Positions 19,015 to 28,664 of a DNA stretch of 64,000 nucleotides are shown here, one piece after another; the stretch's first letter is position 1, and the number at the start of each line of letters is the position of its first letter. The translations under genes and the position numbers were made by a program. The DNA is from Sphingopyxis panaciterrae. GTDB taxonomy: Bacteria > Pseudomonadota > Alphaproteobacteria > Sphingomonadales > Sphingomonadaceae. The notes beneath the pieces were generated by a model that was not told the DNA's origin, did no database searches, and was given only the letters and a program-made list of their open reading frames with translations. The stretch is taken from assembly GCF_011762125.1 (NCBI RefSeq), contig NZ_JAASQN010000001.1, positions 1,116,001 to 1,180,000 on the forward strand, read 5' to 3'.

Positions 19015-20958
19015 CTAAGCGCCCTGCGGATTGACGTCGCCGAACGGGCGCGGTTTGCGCTTGATCTGCGGCATGCCGCCAGCGTGGCCCGACACCGGGG
19101 TGCCGCGCTTGCCGGCATCGTCTTCGCGGCCGATATCCTCGCCCTTGATCGCGCGCTTCGATTCCTCGCCCGACAGCGTCTCATATTCGAGCAGGGCGCC
19201 GGCGAGCAGGTGAAGCTCGTCGAGATTGTCGGTGAGCACCTTGCGCGCGACGGCTTCGCCTTCCTCGACGAGGCGGCGGACTTCGGCGTCGATCAGCTTC
19301 GCGGTCTCTTCGGACATATTCTGCGCGCGCGACACGCTGTGGCCGAGGAAAACCTCGTCCTGATTGTCGCGATAACGCAGCCAGCCGAGCTTTTCGGACA
19401 TGCCATATTCCATGACCATCGAGCGCGCCATGTCGGTCGCCTGCTGAATGTCGTTCGACGCGCCGGTGTTGAGCTCGTCCTGGCCGTAGATCAGCTGTTC
19501 GGCGATGCGGCCGCCGAAGCAGAGCGCGAGGCGCGCCTTCATCTGCTTCATATTGGTCGAATAGCGGTCGCGTTCGGGCAGGTTCCACGTCACGCCCAGC
19601 GCGCGGCCGCGCGGGATGATCGTCACCTTGTGCAGCGGGTCGCAGCCTTCGACGTGCAGCGAGACGAGCGCGTGGCCGGCCTCGTGATAGGCGGTCGATT
19701 TCTTCTCGTCCTCGGTCATCACCATCGAGCGGCGTTCGGCGCCCATCATGACCTTGTCCTTCGCCTCTTCGAACTCGTTCGAGGCGATCAGGCGCTTGCC
19801 CTTGCGGGCGGCGAGCAGCGCCGCTTCGTTGCAGAGGTTGGCGAGGTCGGCGCCCGAGAAGCCCGGGGTGCCGCGCGCGACGCGGCGCAGGTCAACGTCG
19901 GGCGCGAGCGGCTTCTTGCGCGTGTGGACTTCGAGGATCTTCTGGCGGCCCTCGATATCGGGGCGCGGCACGACGACCTGGCGGTCGAAGCGGCCCGGAC
20001 GCAGGAGCGCGGGGTCGAGCACGTCGGGACGGTTGGTCGCGGCGACGATGATGATGCCCTCGTTCGCCTCGAAGCCGTCCATTTCGACGAGCAGCTGGTT
20101 GAGCGTCTGCTCGCGTTCGTCATTGCCGTTGCCGAGCCCGGCACCGCGATGGCGGCCGACGGCGTCGATTTCGTCGATGAAGACAATGCACGGCGCGTTG
20201 CGCTTCGCCTGTTCGAACATGTCGCGGACGCGGCTCGCGCCGACACCGACGAACATTTCGACAAAGTCCGAACCCGAAATGGTGAAGAAGGGGACGCCCG
20301 CCTCACCCGCGATCGCGCGGGCGAGCAGGGTCTTGCCGGTGCCGGGCGAACCAACGAGCAGCGCGCCCTTCGGAATCTGGCCGCCGAGTTTCGAGAATTT
20401 GGTAGGGTCCTTCAGGAACTCGACGATTTCCTCGAGTTCCTCGCGCGCTTCGTCGATGCCGGCGACGTCGTCGAAGGTCACCTTGCCCTGTTTTTCGGTG
20501 AGCATCTTGGCGCGCGACTTGCCGAAGCCCATCGCGCCCGAGCCATTGTTCTTCTGCACCTGGCGGAAGACGAAGAAGGCGATGCCGAGGATGAGCAGGA
20601 AGGGCAGCGACTGGACGATCAGATACATCCAGAAATTGGGCACTTCCTGCGGCTTGCCGTCATATTTGACGCCATTGTCGTTGAGCATCTTGAGCAGTTC
20701 GGGGTCGCGCACGACGTTGGCGCTGAAGCGGTCGCCGTTCGACAGCGTGCCCGTGACCTTGTCTTCGGAAAGGACGACGTCCTTGACGCTGCCTTCCTCG
20801 ACCTTCTGCCGGAACTCGGAATAGGCAAGGGGGGCGCCCGCAGGCTGTGATGCGCCGCCGAACATCGAGGCGACGAGGAGCATGGCCAGCAAGATGCCGC
20901 TCCAGATCATCACGCTCTTCATCCAGGGGTTGCCCTGCGGTTCCTTGTCGTCCTGCAT
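19015..20958 (-). CDS. ftsH: ATP-dependent zinc metalloprotease FtsH
   Basis: 647-residue membrane AAA+ protease for quality control of membrane and regulatory proteins. TM1 at about residues 14-34, periplasmic domain, TM2 at about 104-125, Walker A GSPGTGKT, Walker [12 protein letters not shown] with RPGRFDRQV, and the zinc motif HEAGH. ATG 20958 with a GGGAAAG ribosome binding site is used; an upstream TTG at 20985 adds nine residues and is less likely. Last gene of rodZ-cpoB-tilS-ftsH. Confidence 0.97.
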   Translation of the reverse strand: MQDDKEPQGNPWMKSVMIWSGILLAMLLVASMFGGASQPAGAPLAYSEFRQKVEEGSVKDVVLSEDKVTGTLSNGDRFSANVVRDPELLKMLNDNGVKYDGKPQEVPNFWMYLIVQSLPFLLILGIAFFVFRQVQKNNGSGAMGFGKSRAKMLTEKQGKVTFDDVAGIDEAREELEEIVEFLKDPTKFSKLGGQIPKGALLVGSPGTGKTLLARAIAGEAGVPFFTISGSDFVEMFVGVGASRVRDMFEQAKRNAPCIVFIDEIDAVGRHRGAGLGNGNDEREQTLNQLLVEMDGFEANEGIIIVAATNRPDVLDPALLRPGRFDRQVVVPRPDIEGRQKILEVHTRKKPLAPDVDLRRVARGTPGFSGADLANLCNEAALLAARKGKRLIASNEFEEAKDKVMMGAERRSMVMTEDEKKSTAYHEAGHALVSLHVEGCDPLHKVTIIPRGRALGVTWNLPERDRYSTNMKQMKARLALCFGGRIAEQLIYGQDELNTGASNDIQQATDMARSMVMEYGMSEKLGWLRYRDNQDEVFLGHSVSRAQNMSEETAKLIDAEVRRLVEEGEAVARKVLTDNLDELHLLAGALLEYETLSGEESKRAIKGEDIGREDDAGKRGTPVSGHAGGMPQIKRKPRPFGDVNPQGA

Positions 20959-21047
20959 GCGGAATCTTTCCCAATCGCCACGCAATTCGCGGCCTTACTC
21001 CGGACAAGATAGGATAATCCGGTTAAATGACAATGAGCCAGTGACGC

Positions 21048-22034
21048 CTATTTACGCGCTTTGCGCCTCGGGGCGGTGGAAATGCGCCAAATCGTGCCTT
21101 CGAGCCCGCGAACGGCGTCGATCAGCAGCGCGCCGACCATCGCGCGGCGCCCTTCGCGCATCGCTGCGATCACCCCGTCGAGCGAGGCGCCGCGGAGCGA
21201 CAGCCCGGGATCGTTGGCGCGCAGCCGCTGGGTGATGATGCGGCGGAAGATTTCGGGCGGATAGCCGTCGTCGCGGATCACCGCGATGTCCGATGCATCG
21301 GGCCATGACGCGATCAGCCGCTCGACCGCCCAGTCGATCGCCTCGTCGGCCTCGGCAAGCCAGCCCGCCGAGCGCGCCGCAGCTTCGGGATCGAGCGCAG
21401 TCTGCGATCGCAGCGCGTGGCGCAGCCGGGCGCGATCGAAGCGGTTGTCGCAATTCGACGGATCGTCGACGAAGGGCAGGTCGTTTTCGAACGCCAGCTC
21501 GACCAGCTGGGCGCGGCGCCAGTGGAGCAACGGGCGGAGCACGACGCCGTTGCGCGCGCGGATCGCGGCGAGCCCGCCGACGCCGCTGCTGCGATTGAGG
21601 CGCATGACGATCGTTTCGAGCTGGTCGTCGGCATGATGCGCGGTGACGATATGGTCGAGCGCGTTCGCGGCGCGCCACTGTTCGAGCAGCCGGTAGCGCT
21701 CGCCACGCGCCGCCGCTTGCAGCGAGCCCTTGATCGGCGCCGACGGCCGCAGCGTCGAATGCGGAATATGTTCGCGCGCGCAAAAGCCCGCGACCATCCG
21801 CGCTTCCTCGTCGGATCCCTTGCGGAAGCCGTGATCGACCGTCGCCGCCCAGACTTGCCCGGGCAGCAGGGTCGCCATCAGCCAGAGCAGCGCCATGCTG
21901 TCGGGGCCGCCCGATACGGCGATACCGTAGTGAAGCCGTTGCCAGTCGGCGCCGAGCAGGACGGAAAGATCCCGCCCCAGCCGTTCGACGGCGTCGGTGT
22001 CAGCAGCCTGCTTTTGTTTTTGCGGCGGCTGCAT
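21048..22034 (-). CDS. tilS: tRNA(Ile)-lysidine synthase
   Basis: About 328 residues; ligates lysine to C34 of tRNA-Ile(CAU) so that it reads AUA. The PP-loop SGGPDSMALLWL lies near the N-terminus, followed by AATVDHGFRKGSDEEA and AHHADDQLETI. The C-terminal part is short, as in alphaproteobacteria, which often lack the full TilS C-terminal domains. The start is uncertain: ATG 22034 or 22046 both lie inside the end of cpoB, giving an overlap of 35-47 bases. Confidence 0.9.
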   Translation of the reverse strand: MQPPQKQKQAADTDAVERLGRDLSVLLGADWQRLHYGIAVSGGPDSMALLWLMATLLPGQVWAATVDHGFRKGSDEEARMVAGFCAREHIPHSTLRPSAPIKGSLQAAARGERYRLLEQWRAANALDHIVTAHHADDQLETIVMRLNRSSGVGGLAAIRARNGVVLRPLLHWRRAQLVELAFENDLPFVDDPSNCDNRFDRARLRHALRSQTALDPEAAARSAGWLAEADEAIDWAVERLIASWPDASDIAVIRDDGYPPEIFRRIITQRLRANDPGLSLRGASLDGVIAAMREGRRAMVGALLIDAVRGLEGTIWRISTAPRRKARK

Positions 22035-22947
22035 CGGTCCGGACATCCTGCGGGGCCTTGGCCCCGTAAACCTCGTCGAATTCGCGGAACGCCTTGCAGG
22101 CATCGGCCTTGCGGCCGAGCTTGTCGAGCGCGACGCCCATGTACACCAGGCTGTGCGGTGCGCGCGCGCCGCTCGGCCGGTCCTTGTAATTATTGTAGAA
22201 AGCGACCGCGGCGAGGCTGGGCTTGCCCTCGTCGAGATAGGCGCGGCCGAGCAGGTTCTGCGCGAAGCTCGCCTGGCTGCTGTTGGGCCATTTGGTGACG
22301 ACCTGTTTCAGCTGGGCCTGTGCCTCGGGATAGAGTTTCGCCTCCCACAGGCGATACCCATAGTCATAGCCGTCCTTGGTGTCGTTGCCGGTCGCCGGAA
22401 TCTCGACCTTCTTGACCAGCGCAAGCCGCGCGGCGTCGGGTGTCGCCGCGGCGGCGGGTTTCGCGACCGGCTTTTTCGCCGGTGTCGCGGCCGCGGTCGG
22501 CGTGGTCACCGGGGGCTTGACCACCGGCACCGGCGTCAGGCCGGCGGGCGTCGCTTCGGTGCCCGTGGTCGGCGCGGCGAAGCGCTTGTCCATTTCGGTC
22601 TTGTAAGCGGTGAATTGTTTTTCGAGCTCGCGGAGCTGGAAAGCATTCTGCTCGGTCTGGCCGGTCAGCGACTGGAGCTGCGCCTCAAGCGCATCGACGC
22701 GTGCGGTCAGGTCGATCACCGGCGCGCTGGTCTTGACGCGGGCTCCCGGCGTGTTGTCGGGCGCGATCTCGCCCTCGAAAAAGGCGGGTGCGCCGCCCGG
22801 GAACACCGAGCGCTGCACCGCGCGCATTTCCTTTTCGAGCCGTTCGACGCGCTTGTCGATTCCGGTCTCCTGCGCCTGGGCAGCGGGCACCATGGCGACG
22901 AGCGCCATCGCAGCCGTTCCCAGGAAAGTGATATGGCGTTTTGTCAT
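22000..22947 (-). CDS. cpoB: Cell division coordinator CpoB / Tol-Pal system protein YbgF
   Basis: 315-residue periplasmic protein. Signal peptide (LGTAAMALVAMVPAAQAQ), then a coiled-coil region (about 30-125; KRVERLEKEMRAVQ and QLRELEKQFTAYK), an Ala/Pro/Lys/Thr-rich linker, and C-terminal TPR repeats (YDYGYRLWEAKLYPEAQAQL onward). CpoB links Tol-Pal to peptidoglycan synthesis at division. Usual neighbours tolB and pal are not in the window; a RodZ-like gene precedes it instead. ATG 22947 is preferred to GTG 22965. Confidence 0.9.
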   Translation of the reverse strand: MTKRHITFLGTAAMALVAMVPAAQAQETGIDKRVERLEKEMRAVQRSVFPGGAPAFFEGEIAPDNTPGARVKTSAPVIDLTARVDALEAQLQSLTGQTEQNAFQLRELEKQFTAYKTEMDKRFAAPTTGTEATPAGLTPVPVVKPPVTTPTAAATPAKKPVAKPAAAATPDAARLALVKKVEIPATGNDTKDGYDYGYRLWEAKLYPEAQAQLKQVVTKWPNSSQASFAQNLLGRAYLDEGKPSLAAVAFYNNYKDRPSGARAPHSLVYMGVALDKLGRKADACKAFREFDEVYGAKAPQDVRTDAAAAKTKAGC

Positions 22948-23067
22948 CTGCCGATCGGCCCCCACCTATTAACCATTCTCATCATCAGGGTCATAGCGCC
23001 GCAACCCATGGCTGCGCAAACCCATTTCGGCGCGCCGCCCGGCCAGCCGGTCGAATATCGGCCGAAT

Positions 23068-23925
23068 TCAGCGCTTGGGCTTGGGTGCGGCGCCGGTTGC
23101 CGGAGCGTTGGCGTCGGCGCGCGCAACCAGATCGGCGGGCTTCAGCGAGATGCCCTTTACCAGCGTGTCGGCGGGGCCGATCGCGCCGACGTCGCGGCCG
23201 CCGACGGTGACCTTGAGCGCCTGCGGGATGCTGGTGCGCAGCGTGAATTGTTCGATATAGGCGGGCGGCACCTGATAAGTCTCGCCGGCATCGAGGGTGC
23301 GCCAGTTTTCGGTCTTGCCCGTCGCGTCGTCAAAACCGATCCAGACTTCCTGCGGCCCCGGCGCGGTGAGGACGACCGGTGCATTCGCGGCAACGGCGCT
23401 GCCGCCGGCAGCGGCTTTGGTCGCGGCCGGGCCTGCCGCGTCGGCGGACGGCGCTTCGGACGCCTCGGCGTCGCGCGTCTGCGCCGCGATCAGCGCCTCG
23501 TCGGGTTCGACCGACAGGAAGCGCCAGACGCCATAGGCCGATGCGAGCAGCGCGGTGACGATGACGAGCGTCCAGGTCAGCCGGGCCGTCGGCAGCCGGT
23601 CGGGATCGGTCGGTTCATAGGCCTCGTAAAGCGGCCGTGCGCCATATTCGTCTTCTTCGAGTTCGCGGCGGATCGAGGCGCCGACCTCGGCCTCGGGCAG
23701 ATCGACCGCGCGGGCATAGGCGCGCGCGAATCCGGTCACATAGGTCCGGCCGGGAAGTTCGGTGAAATCCGATTTTTCAATCGCTTGCAGATGGCGCTGG
23801 GTAATGCGTGTCCGCGTCGCGACGTCGGCGAGCGACAGCCCGGCCGCTTCGCGCGCCAGACGCAGCCGATCGCCCGTACGCGTGATCGCCAGTTCGCCCT
23901 GCTCGGCGACCTCTTCGTCTGCCAT
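23068..23925 (-). CDS. rodZ: RodZ-like helix-turn-helix membrane protein (DUF4115)
   Basis: 285 residues: cytoplasmic HTH of the RodZ type (GDRLRLAREAAGLSLADVA, then LPGRTYVTGFARAYAR), one transmembrane helix (about residues 116-135, LVIVTALLASAYGVW), an Ala-rich linker, and a C-terminal periplasmic DUF4115 beta domain. RodZ connects MreB to the elongation machinery. ATG 23925 has GGAG at 8 bases; the upstream ATG is poorer. First gene of the rodZ-cpoB-tilS-ftsH set. Confidence 0.87.
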   Translation of the reverse strand: MADEEVAEQGELAITRTGDRLRLAREAAGLSLADVATRTRITQRHLQAIEKSDFTELPGRTYVTGFARAYARAVDLPEAEVGASIRRELEEDEYGARPLYEAYEPTDPDRLPTARLTWTLVIVTALLASAYGVWRFLSVEPDEALIAAQTRDAEASEAPSADAAGPAATKAAAGGSAVAANAPVVLTAPGPQEVWIGFDDATGKTENWRTLDAGETYQVPPAYIEQFTLRTSIPQALKVTVGGRDVGAIGPADTLVKGISLKPADLVARADANAPATGAAPKPKR

Positions 23926-23980
23926 TGCTGTCTCCAGTGCCGGCCGTTGCAACCCATGCGGCCGTGTCAGGAGCGTTCAT

Positions 23981-24005
23981 CGCATTGGCAATGCGCGAAA
24001 GTCAA
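23981..24005 (-). promoter_or_regulatory. Possible rodZ promoter with palindromic operator
   Basis: Minus strand TTGACT (24005-24000) could be a -35 box. Immediately downstream lies a perfect 7+1+7 palindrome, CGCATTG-C-CAATGCG (23995-23981), in the spacer position. The -10 box is not clear, so this is tentative. Confidence 0.3.
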
Positions 24006-24135
24006 ACGAAGTTCGGTAAACGACCGGTTGAAAAGAAGCTGAATTCGGATTGTTTGAATTTGGGTGGATGAATTGCGTGGGGTAGGGTTGGGGCGTCGGC
24101 TTTGGGGCGGGGAGCGGCGTTACTTCGCCCACCTT

Positions 24136-24227
24136 CGTCATCCCGGGCTTGACCCGGGATCCCGCTTTTTTTGGGCATCCAGCAGTTTTGACGTCAAGCG
24201 GGACCCCGGATCAAGTCCGGGGTGACG
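24136..24227. repeat. Paired REP-like palindrome downstream of hslU
   Basis: CGTCATCCCGGGCTTGACCC at the left and the inverted GGGGTGACG module at the right, with TCCCGCTT/AAGCGGGA inner flanks. This is the last copy seen going rightwards. Confidence 0.85.
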
Positions 24228-24270
24228 ATGGTGGAAACATCCGCAACCGGCCGAAACCCGCCGTCACCCC

Positions 24271-25572
24271 CTAAAGCACATATTTGCTGAGGTCGGTGTC
24301 GCCGACGATGTCGGCAAGCTGACGGTCGACATAGGCGGCGTCGATCGCCAGCGTCGTGCCGCCCATGTCCTCGGCGCCGAAGCTGACTTCCTCAACCAGC
24401 CGCTCCATGATCGTCTGGAGACGGCGGGCGCCGATATTCTCGACCTTTTCATTCACATCGGCTGCCAGCTTCGCGACGCGCGCGATCGCGTCGTCGGTGA
24501 AGGAGAGGGTGACGCCTTCGGTCTGGATCAGCGCCGCATATTGTTCGGGCAGCCCGGCCTTGGTTTCGGTCAGGATACGCACGAAATCGGCCTCGCTGAG
24601 CGCGCCGAGTTCGACGCGGATCGGCAGGCGGCCCTGCAGTTCGGGGAGTAGGTCGCTCGGCTTCGCGACATGGAAGGCGCCCGACGCGATGAAGAGGATA
24701 TGGTCGGTCTTCATCGGACCATATTTGGTCGCAACCGTCGTGCCTTCGATCAGCGGCAGCAGGTCGCGCTGGACGCCCTCGCGGCTCACCGATCCGCCGC
24801 GGACGTCGCTGACGGCAATTTTATCGATCTCGTCAAGGAACACGATGCCGTTCGCTTCGGCATCGGCGAGCGCGACGCGCGCGACGTCGTCCTGATCGAG
24901 GCGCTTGTCCTGCTCTTCCTCGATCAGCCGCGTCGCGGCTTCGATGACCTTCAGCTTGCGGCGCTTCTTGGGCATGCCGCCCATCGCCTTGCCGAGCATG
25001 TCCGACAGGTTGATCATGCTCATCTGCCCGGGCTGGCCGGGCAGTTCGAAGGGCATGCCTGCGGCGTCGGCAACCTCGATCTCGACTTCGCTATCGTCGA
25101 GATGGCCTTCGCGGATGCGCTGGCGGAAGCTCTGGCGCGTCGCCTCGCTGGCACCCTTGCCGGTCAGCGCGTCGAGCAGCCGCTCCATCGCGGCCTCTTC
25201 GGCGGCGGCGCGCACCGCATCGCGGCGGCGGTCCTTTTCGAGCCGCACCGCTTCCTCGACGAGATCGCGGGCGATCTGTTCGACGTCGCGCCCGACATAC
25301 CCGACCTCGGTGAACTTGGTCGCCTCGACCTTGATGAAGGGCGCGTCGGCGAGCTTGGCCAGGCGGCGCGAAATCTCGGTCTTGCCGCAGCCCGTGGGGC
25401 CGATCATCAGGATATTCTTCGGGCTCACCTCGTCGCGCAGGTCGGCCGACAGCTGCTGACGGCGCCAGCGGTTACGGAGCGCGACGGCGACCGCGCGCTT
25501 GGCGGCGTCCTGGCCGATGATATGCGTATCCAATGCGGCGACGATCGCCTTCGGGGTCAGGTCTTTGTTCAT
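24271..25572 (-). CDS. hslU: ATP-dependent protease ATPase subunit HslU
   Basis: 433-residue AAA+ unfoldase of the HslUV (ClpYQ) protease. Walker [10 protein letters not shown] (about 59-67), pore/GYVGRD loop, insertion I-domain (about 110-230), Walker B VFLDEID, and the C-terminal tail ending KYVL that docks into HslV. It is separated from hslV by an exported flavoprotein gene, whereas the pair is normally adjacent. Confidence 0.97.
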   Translation of the reverse strand: MNKDLTPKAIVAALDTHIIGQDAAKRAVAVALRNRWRRQQLSADLRDEVSPKNILMIGPTGCGKTEISRRLAKLADAPFIKVEATKFTEVGYVGRDVEQIARDLVEEAVRLEKDRRRDAVRAAAEEAAMERLLDALTGKGASEATRQSFRQRIREGHLDDSEVEIEVADAAGMPFELPGQPGQMSMINLSDMLGKAMGGMPKKRRKLKVIEAATRLIEEEQDKRLDQDDVARVALADAEANGIVFLDEIDKIAVSDVRGGSVSREGVQRDLLPLIEGTTVATKYGPMKTDHILFIASGAFHVAKPSDLLPELQGRLPIRVELGALSEADFVRILTETKAGLPEQYAALIQTEGVTLSFTDDAIARVAKLAADVNEKVENIGARRLQTIMERLVEEVSFGAEDMGGTTLAIDAAYVDRQLADIVGDTDLSKYVL

Positions 25573-25636
25573 GTGTCGGAGGGTTCCAGCAAAGAGAAAT
25601 GCATCGGCTGCCTAGATGGGATCGGGCCGGGGCAAG

Positions 25637-26722
25637 TCAAGCCGGGCAGCGGAACCCCGCGAACAGCCGCTGGTGTGCCGCGACGATCCGCGCGATGCGC
25701 TCGGGCTGGGGTTCGGCCACCCACTCGTTGCGTTCGTAGGAGCCGCCGATGACGATGCCGTCGGCGCGCGGGAACATATAGCCGGCGTCGCCGGTGAAGG
25801 CGTAACGCACTTCGGGTTGCGGGATCAGGATCGCCAGCTGGCCGCGGATCGGCATGAGCTCCTGATCGCCGAACAGGTCGCGCGCGCCGAGCCCGGTACA
25901 GTTGAAGACGAGCGTTTCGGGGAGCGCGGCGATCTCGGCCGGCGCGGCGAAGCTTTTGACCGCGATGCGGCCGCCGGCGCTTTCGATGTCGCGCATCATC
26001 TGGCGCAGATAGCGGCCGGTTTCGACGTAGAGCGTGTCATATTGCCAGAGATTTTCGACGGGAAAGGGATGCTCGCCGGGGCGCAGCGCGTGCGCAGCGG
26101 GCGGAAAGGTCGGAAGCTTGGGCTCCTCCGGCGTCCCTTCGGAGTAGGTGGTGAGCCAGCGGACACCATAATCGTCGCCGACCATGATCTGGAACCGCCG
26201 CCAGCTGTAGTCGAGCGCGGCGGTGAACTGGCGCCGCCATTCGGGGGTGACGGCGTCGGGCTTGAACAGGCCGAAGGGATGGAACTGGCCGCCGGCGATG
26301 TTCGAGGTCGTGTCGGGCGGCAGCGCCTTGGCATAGACGGTGACCGGGAACCCCGCTTCCTGGACGAGGCGCGCGGTCGACAGGCCGACCACCCCGGCGC
26401 CGATCACCGCGACGGGGCCGCTGTGGCCGGCGAGCCCCATATCGGCGGCGAGCTTCGATGTGCCCCAGCTCAGGGTGATGCCCGAGCCGCCATGGCCGTA
26501 GTTATGGACGAGCCGCTTCGTACCCAGCGCTTCGGCGCGGACGACGAAGCCGCTCGCGCGATAGGGGCGCAGGCCCGCCATGGTGCGGATGACGCGGTCG
26601 GGCGCCGCCTTGACCGGCATCAGGCACGATGCCGGGGTGCGGGCGGTCGTCGTGGCGCAGCCCGGCAGGGCGAGCGCGGCGGAGGCGGCAACGAAATGGC
26701 GGCGGGGGAGGGCGTGAATCAC
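25637..26722 (-). CDS. Tat-exported D-amino-acid-oxidase-like flavoprotein, apparently circularly permuted
   Basis: 361 residues. N-terminus RRHFVAASAALALPGC combines a twin-arginine motif with a lipobox Cys, implying folded export and lipid anchoring. Residues about 47-97 contain GLRPYR and VHNYGHGGSGITLSWG, the block that closes normal D-amino acid oxidases. Only then comes the FAD Rossmann motif VIGAGVVGLSTA (about 105), followed by TTSNIAGGQ, VFNCTGLGARDL, RGQLAIL and a C-terminal YMFP...GGSYERNEW, where the normal protein would continue into GLRP. So the canonical last segment is first. Residues equivalent to the substrate-binding Tyr and Arg are kept. GTG start; 17 bases after hslV. Substrate unknown. 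Confidence 0.82.
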   Translation of the reverse strand: MIHALPRRHFVAASAALALPGCATTTARTPASCLMPVKAAPDRVIRTMAGLRPYRASGFVVRAEALGTKRLVHNYGHGGSGITLSWGTSKLAADMGLAGHSGPVAVIGAGVVGLSTARLVQEAGFPVTVYAKALPPDTTSNIAGGQFHPFGLFKPDAVTPEWRRQFTAALDYSWRRFQIMVGDDYGVRWLTTYSEGTPEEPKLPTFPPAAHALRPGEHPFPVENLWQYDTLYVETGRYLRQMMRDIESAGGRIAVKSFAAPAEIAALPETLVFNCTGLGARDLFGDQELMPIRGQLAILIPQPEVRYAFTGDAGYMFPRADGIVIGGSYERNEWVAEPQPERIARIVAAHQRLFAGFRCPA

Positions 26723-26739
26723 CCCGCGACCATATAGGC

Positions 26740-27306
26740 TTAGCTGTTGATGTCGATGGTTTCCGAGGTGAACTGGTCGTTGGTGTAGACGCAGATATCG
26801 GCGGCGACCTGCATCGCCTTGCGCGTCAGCACTTCGGGGTCCTTTTCATAGCCGGCGAGCGCGGTCGCGGCGGCGAGGGCATAGTTGCCGCCCGACCCGA
26901 TCGCGGCGATGCCGCCCTTCGGTTCGAGCACGTCGCCGTTGCCGGTGATGACGAGCGTGACCTCCTTGTCGGCGACGATCATCATCGCTTCGAGATTGCG
27001 CAGATATTTGTCGGTGCGCCAGTCCTTCGCCAGTTCGACCGCGGCGCGGAGCAACTGGCCGTTGTGCCGCTCGAGCTTGGCTTCCAGACGTTCGAACAGG
27101 GTGAAGGCGTCGGCGGTCGCACCCGCAAAGCCGCCGATCACGCTGCCATCGTGGAGGCGGCGGACCTTGCGGGCGTTGGGCTTCATCACCGTCTGGCCCA
27201 TCGACACCTGGCCGTCGCCGATGATGACGACTTTCCCGGGTGCGCGGGCGGAAAGAATGGTGGTTCCGTGCCAGGGCGCGGCACGATGCGCATTTTGGTC
27301 GCTCAT
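26740..27306 (-). CDS. hslV: ATP-dependent protease peptidase subunit HslV
   Basis: 188-residue proteasome-related peptidase. After a 14-residue propeptide the mature protein begins TTILSARAP, with Thr as nucleophile. [20 protein letters not shown] and [16 protein letters not shown] are family signatures. ATG 27306 gives the proper propeptide; upstream frame to 27423 is antisense or spacer. It lies between wecC (65 bases upstream) and the DAAO-like gene. Confidence 0.96.
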   Translation of the reverse strand: MSDQNAHRAAPWHGTTILSARAPGKVVIIGDGQVSMGQTVMKPNARKVRRLHDGSVIGGFAGATADAFTLFERLEAKLERHNGQLLRAAVELAKDWRTDKYLRNLEAMMIVADKEVTLVITGNGDVLEPKGGIAAIGSGGNYALAAATALAGYEKDPEVLTRKAMQVAADICVYTNDQFTSETIDINS

Positions 27307-27371
27307 GGGGCGCGATATGGGAGATGGCCGTGGAGCGTGCAAGGGGAGCCATGGCCCCCGTTGCCGCGCCG

Positions 27372-28664
27372 TCACGCCATGGCGCGCTGCCCTGGCGCCG
27401 CCGGCCATCCCTGATCGGGCCACAGGCCGCGACTGTCATAGACGATCTTGCCGCTGCGTTCCTCGAGCGGGACCGATTTGAACACGTCATGGTCGACGAG
27501 CACGATCAGCACATCGCAATCGGACAGCGCATCGTCGAGTTCGACCAGTTCGGCGCCGCTGCCGGCGAATTCGGCGGGCAGCGCCTTTGCATAAGGCTCG
27601 ACGATCCGGATGCGCGGGCCGAATTGGTGCGCAAGGGCGGCTGCGACTTCGAGCGCCGGGCTCTCGCGGAAATCGTCGATATTGGGTTTGAAGGCGAGGC
27701 CGAGGACGCCGACGCGGGCGTCCCGATGGCTCGCGACGAGCGCGGCGGTCGCCGCGATGACATGCGCCGTCTTGGCAAGGTTCACTTCGCGCGCGGTGCG
27801 GATCAGGCGGCTTTCGTCGGGCGCGCCATGGACGAGGAACCAGGGATCGACCGCGATGCAATGGCCGCCGACGCCGGGGCCGGGCTGGAGGATGTTGACG
27901 CGCGGGTGGCGGTTGGCGAGGCGGATGACGTCCCAGACGTCGACGCCCATCTTGTCGGCGATCATCGACAATTCATTGGCAAAGGCGATGTTGACGTCGC
28001 GATAGCTGTTTTCGACGAGCTTCACCATTTCGGCGGCGCGCGCCGTCGTGGTGACGCAGGCACCGCGCACGAACTGGCGGTAGAAGGTCATGGCGCGCCG
28101 CGCGCAGCGCGGGGTGATGCCGCCGATGCAGCGGTCGTTGTCGACCAGTTCGACGAGGATGCGGCCGGGCAGCACGCGCTCGGGGCAATAGGCGATGAAG
28201 ATGTCGGGGGTGCCGGCGCAGCGGCCCGGGACCTTGAGGTCGGGGCGTTCGGCGGCGAGCAGTTCGGCGACCTTTTCGGTGGTGCCGACGGGGGAGGTCG
28301 ATTCGAGGATGACGAGATTGCCGGGTTCGAGCACCTTGGCGATCTTGCGTGCAGCGTCGAGGACATAGGTGATGTCGGGGCGATGATCCTCGTCGTGCGG
28401 GGTTGGCACCGCGATGACGAAGGCGTCGGCGGCGACGGTCTCGGTCGAGGCGACGAGCGCGCCGCGCGACACGACGCCCTGAACGAGGCCGTCGAGATCG
28501 ACTTCCTCGATATGGACGCGGCCGCTGTTGACCGTTTCGACGACATGCGCGCTGACGTCGATGCCGGTGACCTTGCAACCCGAGCGCGCGATCAGGGCAG
28601 CGGTCGGCAGGCCGATATAGCCGAGGCCGACGACAGTGACTTTTTGTTCGATATCAAGCGCCAC
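27372..28664 (-). CDS. wecC: UDP-N-acetyl-D-mannosamine dehydrogenase
   Basis: 430-residue NAD-dependent nucleotide-sugar dehydrogenase oxidising UDP-ManNAc to UDP-ManNAcA. Rossmann motif [11 protein letters not shown] near residue 10, [11 protein letters not shown], and the catalytic Cys in [13 protein letters not shown]. The C-terminal domain has [16 protein letters not shown]. The start is placed at GTG 28664, giving an 11-base overlap with the wecB end and a GGAG 10 bases upstream; no in-frame ATG is near. Confidence 0.92.
   Translation of the reverse strand: MALDIEQKVTVVGLGYIGLPTAALIARSGCKVTGIDVSAHVVETVNSGRVHIEEVDLDGLVQGVVSRGALVASTETVAADAFVIAVPTPHDEDHRPDITYVLDAARKIAKVLEPGNLVILESTSPVGTTEKVAELLAAERPDLKVPGRCAGTPDIFIAYCPERVLPGRILVELVDNDRCIGGITPRCARRAMTFYRQFVRGACVTTTARAAEMVKLVENSYRDVNIAFANELSMIADKMGVDVWDVIRLANRHPRVNILQPGPGVGGHCIAVDPWFLVHGAPDESRLIRTAREVNLAKTAHVIAATAALVASHRDARVGVLGLAFKPNIDDFRESPALEVAAALAHQFGPRIRIVEPYAKALPAEFAGSGAELVELDDALSDCDVLIVLVDHDVFKSVPLEERSGKIVYDSRGLWPDQGWPAAPGQRAMA

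Larger units (their letters stand above)
23926..24270. other. 345-base gap between rodZ and hslU
   Basis: No gene is supported. It holds the presumed rodZ promoter region with a 15-base palindrome (23981-23995) and a paired repeat (24136-24227) next to the hslU stop. Confidence 0.65.

Noticed and set aside
19000-20850. 616-codon plus-strand frame
   Set aside because: Antisense of ftsH, produced by GC-rich codon structure.
27306-27423. Longer hslV N-terminus
   Set aside because: It would bury the mature N-terminal Thr far inside the chain; ATG 27306 gives the usual short propeptide.
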